64,000 nucleotides of DNA from Membranipora membranacea (Eukaryota; Bryozoa; Gymnolaemata; Cheilostomatida; Membraniporidae): contig OU612065.1 in NCBI GenBank assembly GCA_914767715.1, forward strand, positions 31,496,001-31,560,000, read 5' to 3'. The notes beneath the pieces were generated by a model. The model ran no database searches and had not been told where the DNA came from. It worked only from the letters and a program-made list of their open reading frames with translations. Positions 11,994 to 24,587 of the stretch are shown in pieces (position 1 is the stretch's first letter; the number at the start of each line of letters is the position of its first letter). The position numbers and the translations under genes were made by a program.

Positions 11994-12630
11994 ATGTTGG
12001 CATTTTTTGTGTGCACCATGGTTAATGAAAGCGGCTTCATATGTGAGAACTTTCAAAAAAACTTGGTTTGGCCACAATAATGGTTATTTGGACAGCATGT
12101 CTGGCGTTATGCAAAGGTGACGAAAATATTAGCCGTATTCGAGAGTCTACTGTCATTGCAATATGCAAGCTATTTTTTTGAAAGTCAATGTGTATGACAT
12201 TTGAAGAGTACTCTAAGAGAAAACTCATAATTAATTTTGATTCGAGCATATGATCTGTTGTGAATTAATGATTGAAATTTCACATATTTTCACGGCTTTA
12301 CAAAAAAAATGCATTGTATGGCGTGACGTAAAAAGTGAATTTAGACTAGTCATATATCAAAGAAAATCAAATTTTACGATGAACACGATCTCCAAGTATA
12401 CATTTCACCTGATTTGAAATTTCTTGCAATTAATTTGACTGCTCAATCTGCATTGACAAAAAGAGCGTTTTCAGCCTCATTTCCTCCCTAGAATGACACA
12501 ACGCCATCGAATCAAGTTTTTGTTCAGCTATTCATTTTCAGTAGCTCGGCAGCTTTCCGACGATATATGGTATGTTGATATTCGGATCGGTCTTCGATAT
12601 TACCTTAATATAATTATCTGTTCATTACAG

Positions 12631-12780
12631 CATCACATCTCTTGTAAAACTCCAGGAGCTGAGTATATCTGGTTCAATACATTCTGAGGGCCTGCGTTCC
12701 TTACCTGAGGGAATTGGGAAACTTGAGCATCTCAAGAAAGTAGTGATAACAAACTCATCTCTCGAAGAGTTACCTGAAAG
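12631..12780 (+). CDS. LRR exon A2
   Basis: 150 nt, phase 2-2, between TTCATTACAG and GTAGGT. Two LRRs: ITSLVKLQELSISGS, then LRSLPEGIGKLEHLKKVVIT and a closing LEELPER. Frame and splice sites are intact. Confidence 0.85.
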
Positions 12781-13240
12781 GTAGGTATAGATCGTTTTGA
12801 GAATATTGCGTCATGGTGCCAATCATTCTTAGTACTGCTTTCAAATCAGAATGAGTTTAACCCAACTTACAAAAAACTGCACAGAATGCAGGCAACATTT
12901 TTTATAATCTACCTGCCTTTCAGAAATGTCTAATTTAGTAACCATATAGTAATATTCATGAATGAGTATAAGCAATTTCTTACATGATGTGTTAATTAGA
13001 AGTTTAAGATTACTCCACCTTCGGAAATATTTCAGTTCAGGCAATATTTTCACTTTGAACTTCACTGACAGTTCTTCTTCTGATTATATTGCCCTCCTTT
13101 TTAATCAACTTGATGCACATGTTCTGTGGTGCTGAAACTTGCGTCAAAAATTACGTAAATTTTTATTAGTTATGTTGTAGTCATAATTCCATATTTGATC
13201 TGGACCTGTGTGAGAAAGTATGAAATGAAGTTATGGGTAT

Positions 13241-13400
13241 AATTTTTCATTACATCTTCATTTTTTTGAATTTAACGCAAAAGAATGCCAAAAAAAGACC
13301 TCAAAAGTCCCTAAAAAGACCTCAAAAGTCCCTAAAAATAGCTGTTTTTTGGCATTCTTTTGCGTTAAATTCAAGAAAAATGAAGACGCAATGAAAAATT
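13241..13400 (+). repeat. Foldback element, copy 2 (160 nt)
   Basis: The same inverted repeat as at 11834, one A unit later, with a few substitutions. Confidence 0.85.
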
Positions 13401-14036
13401 CTGTTGGCATTTTTTGTGTGCACCATGGTTAATGAAAGCGGCTTCATATGTGAGAACTTTCAAAAAAACTTTGTTTGGCCACAATAATGGTTATTTGGAC
13501 AGCATGTTTGGCGTTATGCAAAGGTGACGAAAATATTAGCCGTATTTGAGAGTCTACTGTCATTGCAATATGCAAGCTATTTTTTTGAAAGTCAATGTGT
13601 ATGACATTTGAAGAGTACTCTAAGAGAAAACTCATAATTAATTTTGATTCGAGCATATGATCTGTTGTGAATTAATGATTGAAATTTCACATATTTTCAC
13701 GGCTTCACAAAAAAAATAAGTTGTATGGCGTGACGTAAAAAGTGAATTTAGACTAGTCATATATCAAAGAAACTCAAATTTTACGATGAACACAATCTCC
13801 AAGTATACATTTCACCTGATTTGAAATTTCTTGCAATTAATTTGACTGCTCAATCTGCATTGACAAAAAGAGCGTTTTCAGCCTCATTTCCTCCCTAAAA
13901 TGACACAACGCCATCGAATCAAGTTTTTGTCAGCTATTCATTTTCAGTAGCTCGGCAGCTTTCCAACGATATATGGTATGTTGATATTCGGATCGGTCTT
14001 TGACATTACCTTAATATAATTATCTGTTTATTACAG

Positions 14037-14186
14037 CATCACATCTCTTGTACACCTTGAGGAGCTGAGGATATCTGCTGAATCACGTTCTGGCGGCCTG
14101 CGTACCTTACCTAAGGGAATTGGTAACCTTAGGAGTCTCAAGAAATTAGTAATAACAAACTCATCTCTCAAAGAGTTACCTGAAAG
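14037..14186 (+). CDS. LRR exon A3
   Basis: 150 nt, phase 2-2, after TTTATTACAG. It encodes ITSLVHLEELRISAES, then LRTLPKGIGNLRSLKKLVIT and LKELPER. The second half resembles A1 more than A2 or A4, which suggests exchange between units. Confidence 0.85.
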
Positions 14187-14641
14187 GTAGGTAATGATCG
14201 TTTTGAGAATATTGCGTCATGGTGCCAATTATTCTTAGTACTGCTTTCAAATCAGAATGAGTTTAACCCAACTTACTAAAAACTGCACAGAATGCAGGCA
14301 ACATTTTTTATAATCTACCTGCCTTTCAGAAATGTCTAATTTAGTAACCATATAGTAATATTCATGAATGAGTATAAGCAATTTCTTACATGATGTGTTA
14401 ATTAGAAGTTTAAGATTACTCCACCTTCGGAAATATTTCAGTTCAGGCAATATTTTCACTTTGAACTTCACTGACAGTTCTTCTTCTGATTATATTGCCC
14501 TCCTTTTTTATCAACTTGATGCACATGTTCTGTGGTGCTGAAACTTGCGTCAAAAATTACGTAGATTTTTATTAGTTATGTTGTAGTCATAATATTTGAT
14601 CTAGACCTGTATGAGAAAGTATGAAATGAAGTTATGGGTAT

Positions 14642-14801
14642 AATTTTTCATTGCATCTTCATTTTTCTTGAATTTTACGCTAAAGAATGCCAAAAAACAC
14701 CTCAAAAGTCCCTAAAAAGACCTCAAAAGTCCCTAAAAATAGCTGTTTGCTGGCATTCTTTTGCGTTAAATTCAAGAAAAATGCAGACGCAATGAAAAAT
14801 T
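14642..14801 (+). repeat. Foldback element, copy 3 (160 nt)
   Basis: Third copy of the inverted repeat at 11834 and 13241. The arms carry a few unpaired changes. Confidence 0.85.
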
Positions 14802-15440
14802 ATGTTGGCATTTTTTGTGTGCACCATGGTTAATGAAAGCGGCTTCATATGTGAGAACTTTCAAAAAAACTTGGTTTGGCCACAATAATGGTTATTTGGA
14901 CAGCATGTTTGGCGTTATGCAAAGGTGACGAAAATATTAGCCTTATTCGAGAGTCTACTGTCATTGCAATATGCAAGCTATTTTTTTGAAAGTCAATGTG
15001 TATGACATTTGAAGAGTACTCTAAGAGAAAACTCATAATTAATTTTGATTCGAGCATATGATCTGTTGTGAATTAATGATTGAAATTTCACATATTTTCA
15101 CAGCTTTACAAAAAAAATGCATTGTATGGCGTGACGTAAAAAGTGAATTTAGACTAGTCATATATCAAAGAAAATCAAATTTTACGATGAACACAATCTC
15201 CAAGTATACATTTCACCTGATTTGAAATTTCTTGCAATTAATTTGACTGCTCAATCTGCATTGACAAGAAAAGAGCGTTTTCAGCCTCATTTCCTCCCTA
15301 AAATGACACAACGCCATCGAATCAAGTTTTTGTTCAGCTATTCATTTTCAGTAGCTCGGCAGCTTTCCGACGATATATGGTATGTTGATATTCGGATCGG
15401 TCTTCGACATTACCTTAATATAATTATCTGTTCATTACAG

Positions 15441-15590
15441 CATCACATCTCTTGTAAAACTCCAGGAGCTGAGTATAATTGGTTCAAGATATTCTGAGGG
15501 CCCGCGTTCCTTACCTGAGGGAATTGGGAAACTTGAGCATCTCAAGAAAGTAGTGATAATAAACACATATCTCAATAAGTTACCTGAAAG
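15441..15590 (+). CDS. LRR exon A4
   Basis: 150 nt, phase 2-2. It encodes ITSLVKLQELSIIGSRYSEG, then LPEGIGKLEHLKKVVII and LNKLPER. It differs from A2 at a cluster of predicted strand-surface positions. Splice sites are intact. Confidence 0.85.
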
Positions 15591-16389
15591 GTAGGTAATG
15601 ATCGTTTTGAGAATATTGCCTCATGGTGCCAATCATTCTTAGTACTGCTTTCAAATCAGAATGAGTTTAACCCAACTTACTAAAAACTGCACAGAATGCA
15701 GGCAACATTTTTTATAATCTACCTGCGTTTCAGAAATGTCTAATTTAGTAACCATATAGTAATATTCATGAACGAGTATAAGCAATTTCTTACATGATGT
15801 GTTAATTAGAAGTTTAAGATTACTCCACCTTCGGAAATATTTCAGTTCAGGCAATATTTTCACTTTGAACTTCACTAACAGTTCTTCTTCTGATTATATT
15901 GTCGTCCTTTTTAATCAACTTGATGCACATGTTCTGTGGTGCTAAAACTTGCGTCAAAAATTACGTAAATTTTTATTAGTTATGTTGTAGTCATAATTCC
16001 ATATTTGATCTAGACCTGTGTGAGAAAGTATGAAATGAAGTTATGGGTATGAGGTGTTTCAAATTATGATCCAACATAGTCTGTTCAATTATAAGTACAG
16101 GAGAAAACAATTCCAAATTCTAACAGTGTCAATTTTCTCCTTTTTTTACACTTTCATTGGCAGTCTATTTCATTCCAGTAGCGGAATGTTTTCCGAATAG
16201 TGCCGAAAAAAAAGGAAAAGGAAAAGAGAAACAAAGGAAAGCTTGAGACTGAAGATGAGTTAAAATGTTTCAGTAGTGAGGTGGAAATAGATAGGATGTC
16301 TTTGAGAAGAGAGAAAATAAAAATGTTAAGATATTTTCATTATAGTATTGTGCAGAGGCAAAACTTGTTGCAGAGATAAAATGATAATG

Positions 16390-19225
16390 TTATAATTGGA
16401 ACAAAAGATATTTGAATACGCCAGATTTAAATGATGTTAATTTGCTCAGTGAGCGTATTGACAAAGAAAGATTATTAAAAGATGAAGCAATTGCAATGTT
16501 TAGTTTATCATTAGGAGGTAAAATAAGAAAATTATCGCGCTTGGGGTATCTTCGATTTCTAGAAAGAAAAAGATCATTAATATAGCTAGGTGTGATGTTA
16601 TACATTATTCTGTAGGCATAGAGAGAACTAAAATATATAAGAAGACTAGGAAGTGGCAATATTTTTAAAGTACGACATAAGAAAAACGTATTTGATAATT
16701 GAACTGGATTGTAATGAATATTTGCAATAATTCTTAGCGCAGCTTTCTGATAAACATAAAGTGAATCTAGCTGATATTTTGGACTGATATTCAAGAAAAA
16801 TTGTATTCCATTTATGATATGGCAATATATGAATTGAAAGTAAAACTGTCTGGCTGATTGTGTGGTCAAAAATGTTCTGCATAATTGTAACAAATTGGTA
16901 TTTTTTTGTATTTTAGTTTTTATATATTCAATATGATTATGAAAATGACATCGAATCACTAAATGTAAATCTGAGTAGTTTAGTGGTAGATTATCGTAAC
17001 AGGGTGGTATTTGAGAATTTTAAATCAAATTTATGTTTTGCATTGCCAAAACAAGGTAATGGGATTTTTTTATATTTATGGTCATCCGATTATTATAGCA
17101 CCATTCTTGGATGACACCCAAGTCACCCCTACAATGTTGCTCCAGAGACTGTGGATCTTTCTGATGGCATATAATTACAGTATCGCATACGCATAAGCAG
17201 TTGAGGACAGGGGTAAATTTAACATATCATTTATGAACACAAGAAATAACGTTGGAGCTAAAATTGAACCCTGTGGGACACCTATGTTAATTGGTTTTTT
17301 TTCTGAAGCAATTTGATTATAAAATACATATTGTTGCCGGTCATCAAGAAATGATTTTATCAGCTTCAATGAGGGACCAATTATTTTATAGGAAGCAAGT
17401 TTATTAAACAAGATATCATGGTTTACACAGTCGAAAGCCTTACAGAAGTCCAAGAACATTCCTATAACACACCTATTTTTTTGCTTTTGCCGGAGCACAT
17501 CTGACACCACTTTATGTACAGCATCAGAGCAAGAGTAATTACTTCTGAATCCTGATTGAAGAGGGTGAATAGCTTTTATGTCAGTCAGGAAAGTCATTAA
17601 ACATTTATTTATATGTTTTTCAAAAATCTTTGACAATATAGGTAGAATCGATATAGGTCTGTAATTTCATGGATCATTCGGATCTCCACCCTTAAAAACA
17701 GGGGTTACTCTAGCTGTCTTCCAACATTTGGGGAAATCACCCTCAATAAGAATCTGATTGAAGATGTCGGTCAATATATTAACGACAAAAGGGAGCGTCT
17801 TTTTAAGCATCATAACTGAGATACCATCAGGACCAGTCGATTTCTTATCAGAAAAAGATTTGAGATATAGGCAAATTGATGCAGGAGTAAAACTTTTAAA
17901 GCTAGACAAGAATTTTTCCTGAGAGTTTGTAGGTAGTATATTATCTCTGATTTCAGGGGTATTTTTTGAAATATTTTCCTTTCTAAACCCATGACCTAGT
18001 ATATCAGCGATTGTTGAGAAATGATTGTTCAGGTCTTTGCTGGTAAGAGTTGAAGAAGAACTAGAAGACTTTTTCTTTGTCTTTCCGATGTTGAGGGCGT
18101 CCCAAATTGGTTTTGTATTATTATTTGCTGAGTTTTTAACCAAACCAGAAAAATACGTCTTCTTTTTTTTGTTTATAAGATTTGTAACTAAATTTCTCTG
18201 CTTTTTGTAATCATCCCAGTTTTGAGAGTGTTTTAGTGAATCCCTTATTTTCATTTGTCTAGAGACTTCAATATCAAGCCATGGTGGTAAAACTTCTGTC
18301 TTTACAAAACGAACTTTCCTCCTAACATTTAGACTAATTTTCTCCAAAAACAACTGGTTGAAACTTTCTATCATCTCACTAGATGACCTGAGATATCGAA
18401 TGATATCCCAATTAACGTCTGAAAAAGATCTGCGTAAATTTTCTGGGGTCATTCTAGAAAAGTCATTGAAGCTTATTTAGAGTTTTTTTACACTTGGGAC
18501 AACACCTATTTTTCTTATGCTATATGTGAGATAGTGATCACTTACAGCTGTTTTTAATACTGAGGTATGTCGTAAGTTACAATCCTTATTTGTGTAAATA
18601 TGATCAAGCAGGCTAGATGAATTTTCGCTGACACGTGTTGGCTCATTCACCATTTGTTTGAAAGAGAATCTGGAGAAAATTGGTAGCCATTTTTTCTTTC
18701 TGCTATTTTCCAAGAGATTTACATTAAAGTCACCAAGAATGATGACTTCTTCTGTGTGCTCGGTGCAACAATCTAGGTAAAGTCTCAAAGAGTCATTCCA
18801 AGAAATTAACGAGTTCGGAGATATAAATGAAGGAAATTAAGAAAGCATGAGATGCTTTATGGCGAATTTCGATGGTAATAGATTCATCAATTATGTGATT
18901 GAAATCATTGATTAATTCATATTGAATACCCTGCTTTATTATACCACCTCCAGGTCGAGGTTTCCTGTCTCTTCTTAACATATCATATGATGGAATTTGA
19001 TAAAAAAGGATCTGGTTTGTTTCCATCCAGAAAAGTCTAGCTTAAACCGAAGATTGAAAAATTGTAAGTAGACAATATGTGACTCACTTCATCAATTTTT
19101 GAAGTGATTCCACAAATATTCAAATGGGCAAAAGAAAAACGATTTTTGATCACTTTTAAAGTGTCAGAATTAGGTTGAGAAAAATTTGTATTGAAAGGTT
19201 GGCCTGTTGTTTGGAGCTTACTCAT
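16390..19225 (-). pseudogene. LINE ORF2: endonuclease and reverse transcriptase, broken
   Basis: Read leftward: endonuclease N-terminus (FAHLNICGI), a DRKPRPGGGI block, ILGDFNVNLL and SDHYLTY; then linker and reverse transcriptase with KSTGPDGIS, QSGFR, LDFCKAFDCVNH and GVPQGSILAPTLF. The expected catalytic YADD block reads YAYA just before a stop. A C-terminal region follows from 16959 to 16390. The pieces lie in different frames separated by stops, so no active enzyme is expected. Confidence 0.9.
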
Positions 19226-19435
19226 CTATATGTCTTGTTGTGTTCCTTTTATCTCCTGGTGTTTTCAATGATAGTATAATATTGTACATTGAAGGGAATT
19301 TGATTTTCCCTATCGCCATAGCTTTCTTTGTCTCATTCTCCGACTGGAACTGGATACTGATGGCACGTAGTGGTCTGTCATCTCTATCCCTCAGTCTCTT
19401 GACGCAAAGTGCTCTAAATTCATGGTTGACATCTC
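19218..19435 (-). pseudogene. LINE ORF1-like 3' fragment
   Basis: About 70 residues within the element, containing LRDRDDRPLRAISIQF and a basic, charged pattern that resembles the C-terminal nucleic-acid-binding part of LINE ORF1 proteins. The open frame runs past the insertion boundary into flanking intron, which is chance. The assignment as ORF1 is inference from position and composition. Confidence 0.45.
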
Positions 19436-20237
19436 TCAATACCTGCTGAATGTTGATCTGGTACAAAAATAATTACCGAAATGTTTCAACTCTTCCTCAA
19501 AATTCTTGTCATTTTTTCTAATAATAATCTTTCTAGCATAGCATAGCTTTCTGCACAGAATGCAAGCAACATTTTTTTTAGAATCTACCTGCCTTTTGGA
19601 AATGTCAAATTTAGAAACGATATGCTAATATTCATGAATGAGTATAAGAGATTCCTCACATGATGCACATTCAGGAGTTTGAGATTAGTTCACTATCAGA
19701 AAAATTGCAGTTCATGCAATATTTTTCTTTTTTGACTTCACAGACAGTTTTTCTTTTGATGATGGTGCCCTCCTTTTTGATCAATTTGATGTACATGTCC
19801 TGGTTTGTGTCCAAAGTTTAGTTAGGCAGTACTCATTATAACATATAATATACATATATGTGAGAAGGCAAAACATCAAGATGTGTACAAGGTGAGGCGA
19901 AATATCATCAAACATTTTCTCTCCAATTATTAAAGCAAGAGCAAACAATCCCTTTTAAAACAGGGTTATTTCAGACAGCAGGGAGGGTTAAAACCTGCTG
20001 GTTGTTAATTTGTTACAAAAGTCAACACCAAAGTGATTTAAATCTCCCTCAACATTCTTCTTCTCTAATATTATTAATCATCCCTGCATTTATTTATGTC
20101 AGCTCTGCCTGTTTGTGTGTTGATGTATCTAGCACAAACAAACACATAGTTTTAGCTACATCTGCCAAAACTACAGGCTCACTCATGAAACATAAATTAG
20201 GTATCTAGAAATCAGTATAATTATCTCCTCCTTACAC

Positions 20238-20338
20238 CATCACATCTGTTGTAAAACTTCATGGCCTGAATACCTTTCCGGAAGAAATTGGGAAACTTGC
20301 ATGATACAATGATCATTTATCACAGTGCTGCCTGAAAG
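20238..20338 (+). pseudogene. Dead LRR exon A', copy 2
   Basis: CATCACATCTGTTGTAAAAC and the ending TGCCTGAAAG match live A exons, but the acceptor reads TTACAC instead of TTACAG and the frame is broken by deletions. Confidence 0.75.
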
Positions 20339-21149
20339 GTAAACCTGCATTATGTTTTAGGAATTACTGTGTTAATATTTTACGTTTATATTGTTATTAG
20401 AACCTATGTTTGCTGTAACAACTGGCAACAACATGCACATTCACTGTGTGTCCATAGGGTCGAGTTGAGGGAATCTCAGAGCTGTGCGAACCATGGGAAC
20501 GCCTGACGGTTTGCTTGTTCCCAAACTATATGCTGTTTAATTTAATATTTCGACATCTTGGGAATCATAAGATGATTCCAGCAAGAAAATGATTTCTGCA
20601 CATTGTATACACTGCTGCAGTCCAGCTGAAGTCTCCATGTCTTTAATTTTACACGATCTTTGTCTTGAGGCCTTTTTGTAGTGTCAAAAACGCAAATTGT
20701 GGGCCTAGAAAACATAATAGCCTATGGCATGGTAAAATGAAGCGTTATCAGCTAGATACGGGTAAAACTAAGGCTACCAAATATCTACAGAGCAGTTTAT
20801 GATCGGCAATCAATTCATTAGAGAATATCCAGACTTCATCTCGGGATTACAATCGAATTGATGCTCAGAAGGATCTTTGATGGAACCATTAATTATTAGG
20901 TGACGCAAAATCCATGTGCATTTTCCTTGGTCAGCTTCTTTTTCAAAAAAGTTTGCATACACTTTCATTGTTTCCGCAACATCTTTCTTTCACAACATTG
21001 TCTTGCCCTTGAGGGGGGATATCACAACAAAATGTGTATTATCAGAGTACAGGTGGAGGTCACCAAATAGTACTCAAAGGTTCCAGGATTACAAGTTTGC
21101 TCTGGAATTCAGTGGTTATCAAACTTGCTTTATTCCCTTTCAATTACAG

Positions 21150-21290
21150 CATGCGTACACTCGTCAATTTGGAGGAACTGAAAATATCTGTCAGTGAGGA
21201 GCTGAAATCCTTACCGGACTGGATTGGAGAGCTCACAAGTCTCAAAATCCTCCAGGTGTCAGGATCTAGCCTAACTCACCTACCACACAG
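21150..21290 (+). CDS. LRR exon B6
   Basis: 141 nt, phase 2-2, between TTTCAATTACAG and GTATGTAATT. It encodes LEELKISVSEELKSLPDW and LKILQVSGSSLTHLPHR. Compared with B1, the changes fall around the two strand motifs. Confidence 0.85.
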
Positions 21291-22690
21291 GTATGTAATT
21301 GTAGTATTTTGAGTCTGCCTTCTCTTTTGAATGATAATCTACAGGCAATCTAGGTGCTATTTACTTTGATATTTCGATTAATTGAGTATGATTAAAGACT
21401 TCCTAAGGACCAAAGCAATAGATAGTCTGGCAGCTAGTTCTGCAATAGTTATGCAATATTTTGACTCTGAAAAAATTATGAAGCTTTTCAGGGTGAAAAT
21501 TATTTGTAGCTTTAGAAAATACCCCCTCTTTCATCAATTAAGCCTCTGAGGTTCCAAAATCTAGTGGTGTTGTATATGCAATGTGCAGACAACTTTTTAT
21601 CTGGAAACATGTTGAAGACTACAGAAGAACCATAGCAGTATATGGTCCGGCAGCTAGGACTACACAGAAGTTATGCAATATTTAAAAACTGAAAAAAATT
21701 GATAGCTCGTCAAAGTAAAAATAATGCGTTCCTTTAATAATTGCCCCCCCCCCCCCCTGTTTTCGTCAATTACCCCTCTGAGGTATGTAATTAAGAGAAC
21801 TGTAAAGGTTAATGGACTCAGTTATCTAAAGTTGTACAGTGTTCCTGAAACTGAAAATATATTTATTTTTAACGTATGTGGAACTAATCAGTTATTAAAT
21901 ATACTTGGAAGTGGTAGCGTATTGCGCTGGTACAGCACTAGATTTTGAAACCTCATAGGCGCAATTGAAGGATTATTGGTCAAAAGATGAACTATTAAGG
22001 GACCCATATTCCATGTACAATTCCCTACTAGCCAGCTTACACTTTCACTTCAAAGTTTCTTACATTCACTGTCATTGTTGTTCCATTTTGTTGCTTATAC
22101 AGAAATGTCTTCTCTCAATGATATAACAAATATTTGGGCAAAAATTGAATGCAGTTTTATTCAAATCTGAGGTGAAAAATATACATTCTAAACAACCATT
22201 TGTATACCATATGTAATAACCTACTACAATGATCATGTTACTTTGGTGTGAATGGCAGTGAAATGAAACTGTTAAGCTAGAGATTACAGGAATAGCCTGA
22301 AGGCGGTAATCGAAGCTCTCGAATTCAAATATCACAGCATTGCCATATTGATGGAATAGCAGCAAGATAAGGAAAGAAGGCTGGTAAATAAGAGAATCAT
22401 ACCTACTATAACAAAATAATATGTCATGCGAATCGACCAAAAGAGTAGAGTGCGAGTTTGACCAATAAGAGGGTCAGTAAAATAAAGAAAGTTGAGCTAG
22501 ATACCCAAATCGGCTGAAGTGGGAAATCAGACCTCATGTGCCCTACTATGTCAGTAAACACATCAACAATAGAATAGATTTATAAAACGAATAACAATGG
22601 AGAATGTTATTACATCAAATCCAATATGAGAACACACCATATGTTTCTACATCTTACCATCAACACATCATCAAGTCACGTTTGGTTTGT
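21291..22690 (+). repeat. Block tail, copy T2
   Basis: Same order of segments as T1, with a long C tract near 21745. No coding signal. The minus-strand frame at 22072-22440 shows no family features. Confidence 0.75.
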
Positions 22691-23250
22691 CAGGGTTGTG
22701 GTATGCGAGGCGGTCTGGCTCGCATCTTTTTCTTGACGGTTATCATTGTTCCACCCTGGTCTCGTCATCTTCATCCGCAGAGAGATAGGGCCTACAATAA
22801 ATGGGCTCAGAATCAGTGTGGTACCTCTTCACCCTAGACCTCTTCACTTGTCTGCACTGAAGAGATTCTACTTTAACTTAACTACATAGACTTAATATGC
22901 TAGTATATGCTAGTATATTAAGTCTATGCTTAACTACCACTGGAATCAATCACGGTTATAGGGTTTACATTGAAAGTGCTTTGCATTTTTGTGGGACTGT
23001 CTCTTTGCACGATTCCCAGCGAAGTCATAAAGTCCTCAAACTCGGCACTTAAAAACTGCGGACCATTATCAGATTTGAGTGTGGTGGGTATTTCATATCT
23101 GAAGGATGTTTTGGCCAGTTCTTCTGATGTTTGGGATGAGGTTGTGGAGCTCATGATAGAATAATCATAAAAGCGTGAATAATAATCTACCATTACCATC
23201 ACATACTCATTAGTTGGCTGTATGGGACTCTGAACGTCTACACTAAAATC
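22691..23250 (-). mobile_element. Ty3/gypsy fragment G2
   Basis: Same internal deletion (integrase core joined to the pol C-terminus) and same AAATC junction to an A-type intron as G1. It also carries a small palindromic insertion at 22885. Inactive. Confidence 0.8.
22885..22928 (+). mobile_element. 44-bp palindromic insertion with 8-bp target duplication
   Basis: G1 lacks this segment. Here a near-perfect palindrome (CATAGACTTAATATGCTAG and its complement with one mismatch) is flanked by CTTAACTA at 22877-22884 and 22929-22936. An 8-bp duplication is typical of hAT-type transposition, but the insert is far too short for a normal element. Confidence 0.8.
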
Positions 23251-24486
23251 AGAATGAGTTTAACCTAACTTACTAAAAACAGCACAGAATGCAGGCAACA
23301 TTTTTTATAATCTACCTGCCTTTCAGAAATGTCTAATTTAGTAATCATATAGTAATATTCATGAATGAGTATAAGCAATTTCTTACATGATGTGTTAATT
23401 AGAAGTTTAAGATTACTCCACCTTCGGAAATATTTCAGTTCAGGCAATATTTTCACTTTGAACTTCACTGACAGTTCTTCTTCTGATTATATTGCCCTCC
23501 TTTTTAATCAACTTGATGCACATGTTCTGTGGTGCTGAAACTTGCGTCAAAAATTACGTAAATTTTTATTAGTTATGTTGTAGTCATAATTCCATATTTG
23601 ATCTAGACCTGTGTGAGAAAGTATGAAATGAAGTTATGGGTATGAGGTGTTTCAAATTATGATCCAACATAGTCTGTTCAATAATATGTACAGGAGAAAA
23701 CAATTCCAAATTCTAACAGTGTCCATACCTGCTGAATGTTGATTGGTTACCAAAATAATTACCGAAATGTTTCAACTCTTCCTCAAAATTCTTTTCATTT
23801 TTTCTAATAATAATCTTTCTTGCATAGCATAGCTTTCTGCACAGAATGTAAGCAACATTTTTTTTAGAATCCACCTGCCTTTTGGAAATGTCAAATTTAG
23901 AAACGATATGCTAATATTCATGAATGAGTATAAGAGATTTCTCACATGATGCCCATTCAGGTGTTTGAGATAAGTTCACTATCAGAAAAATTGCAGTTCA
24001 CGCAATATTTTTCTTTTGATGATGGTGCCCTCCTTTTTGATCAATTTGATGTACATGTCCTGGTTTGTGTCAAAAGTTTAGTTAGGCAGTACTCATTATA
24101 ACATATAATATACATATATGTGAGAAGGCAAAACAAAGCAAGATGTGCACAAGGTGAGGCGAAATATCATCAAACATTTTCTCTCCAATTATTAAAGCAA
24201 GAGCAAACAATTCCTCATTTCAGACAGCAGGGAGGGTTAAAACCTGCTGGTTGTTAATTTGTTACAAAAGTCAACACCAAAGTGATTTAACTCACCTTCA
24301 ACATTCTTTTTCTCTAATATTATTAATCATCCCTGCATTTATTTATGTCAGCTCTGCCTGTTTGTGTGTTGATGTATCTAGCACAAACAAACACATAGTT
24401 TTAGCTACCTCTGCCAAAACTACAGGCTCACTCATGAAACATAAATTAGGTATCTAGAAATCAATATAATTATCTCCTCCTTACAC

Positions 24487-24587
24487 CATCACATCTGTTG
24501 TAAAACTTCATGGCCAGAATACCTTTTCGGAAGAAATTGGGAAACTTGCATGATACAATGATCATTTATCACAGTGCTGCCTGAAAG
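24487..24587 (+). pseudogene. Dead LRR exon A', copy 3
   Basis: Same remnant as at 20238, with the same acceptor loss (TTACAC). No live A exon precedes it in this block; the block starts within the A-type intron after the gypsy junction at 23250. Confidence 0.75.

Larger units (their letters stand above)
11441..16133 (+). repeat. A-unit tandem array, unit about 1405 bp, three exons
   Basis: Exons A2, A3 and A4 start at 12631, 14037 and 15441, giving steps of 1406 and 1404 bp. Each unit has spacer, 160-nt foldback, a segment with a conserved minus-strand ORF of no recognised family, the acceptor and the exon. The last unit lacks the foldback after its exon and instead returns to the sequence seen after A1 (GAGGTGTTTCAAATTA). 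Confidence 0.85.
16134..19435 (-). mobile_element. CR1/Jockey-like non-LTR retrotransposon (LINE), inactive
   Basis: A 3302-bp insertion on the minus strand, flanked by TCAAT at 16129-16133 and 19436-19440. The undisturbed relative at about 4505-4525 has a single TCAAT followed by ACCTGCTG, which gives an empty site. In its own orientation it encodes an ORF1-like piece, an APE-type endonuclease, a reverse transcriptase and a C-terminal region, and ends in an A-rich tail (complement of 16134-16150). It is probably 5'-truncated and is broken by stops and frameshifts. Confidence 0.9.

Noticed and set aside
12037-12249. Second minus-strand ORF repeated in the A units (also 13444 and 14845)
   Set aside because: Same reason: recent duplicates share it, composition is intron-like, and it runs against the LRR gene.
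11834-14801. CRISPR-like array from regularly spaced repeats
   Set aside because: The spacing is about 1.4 kb with exons between, in an intron of an animal gene.
22072-22440. 122-codon minus-strand ORF in block tail T2
   Set aside because: Other tails have stops at the matching positions and no domain is visible.
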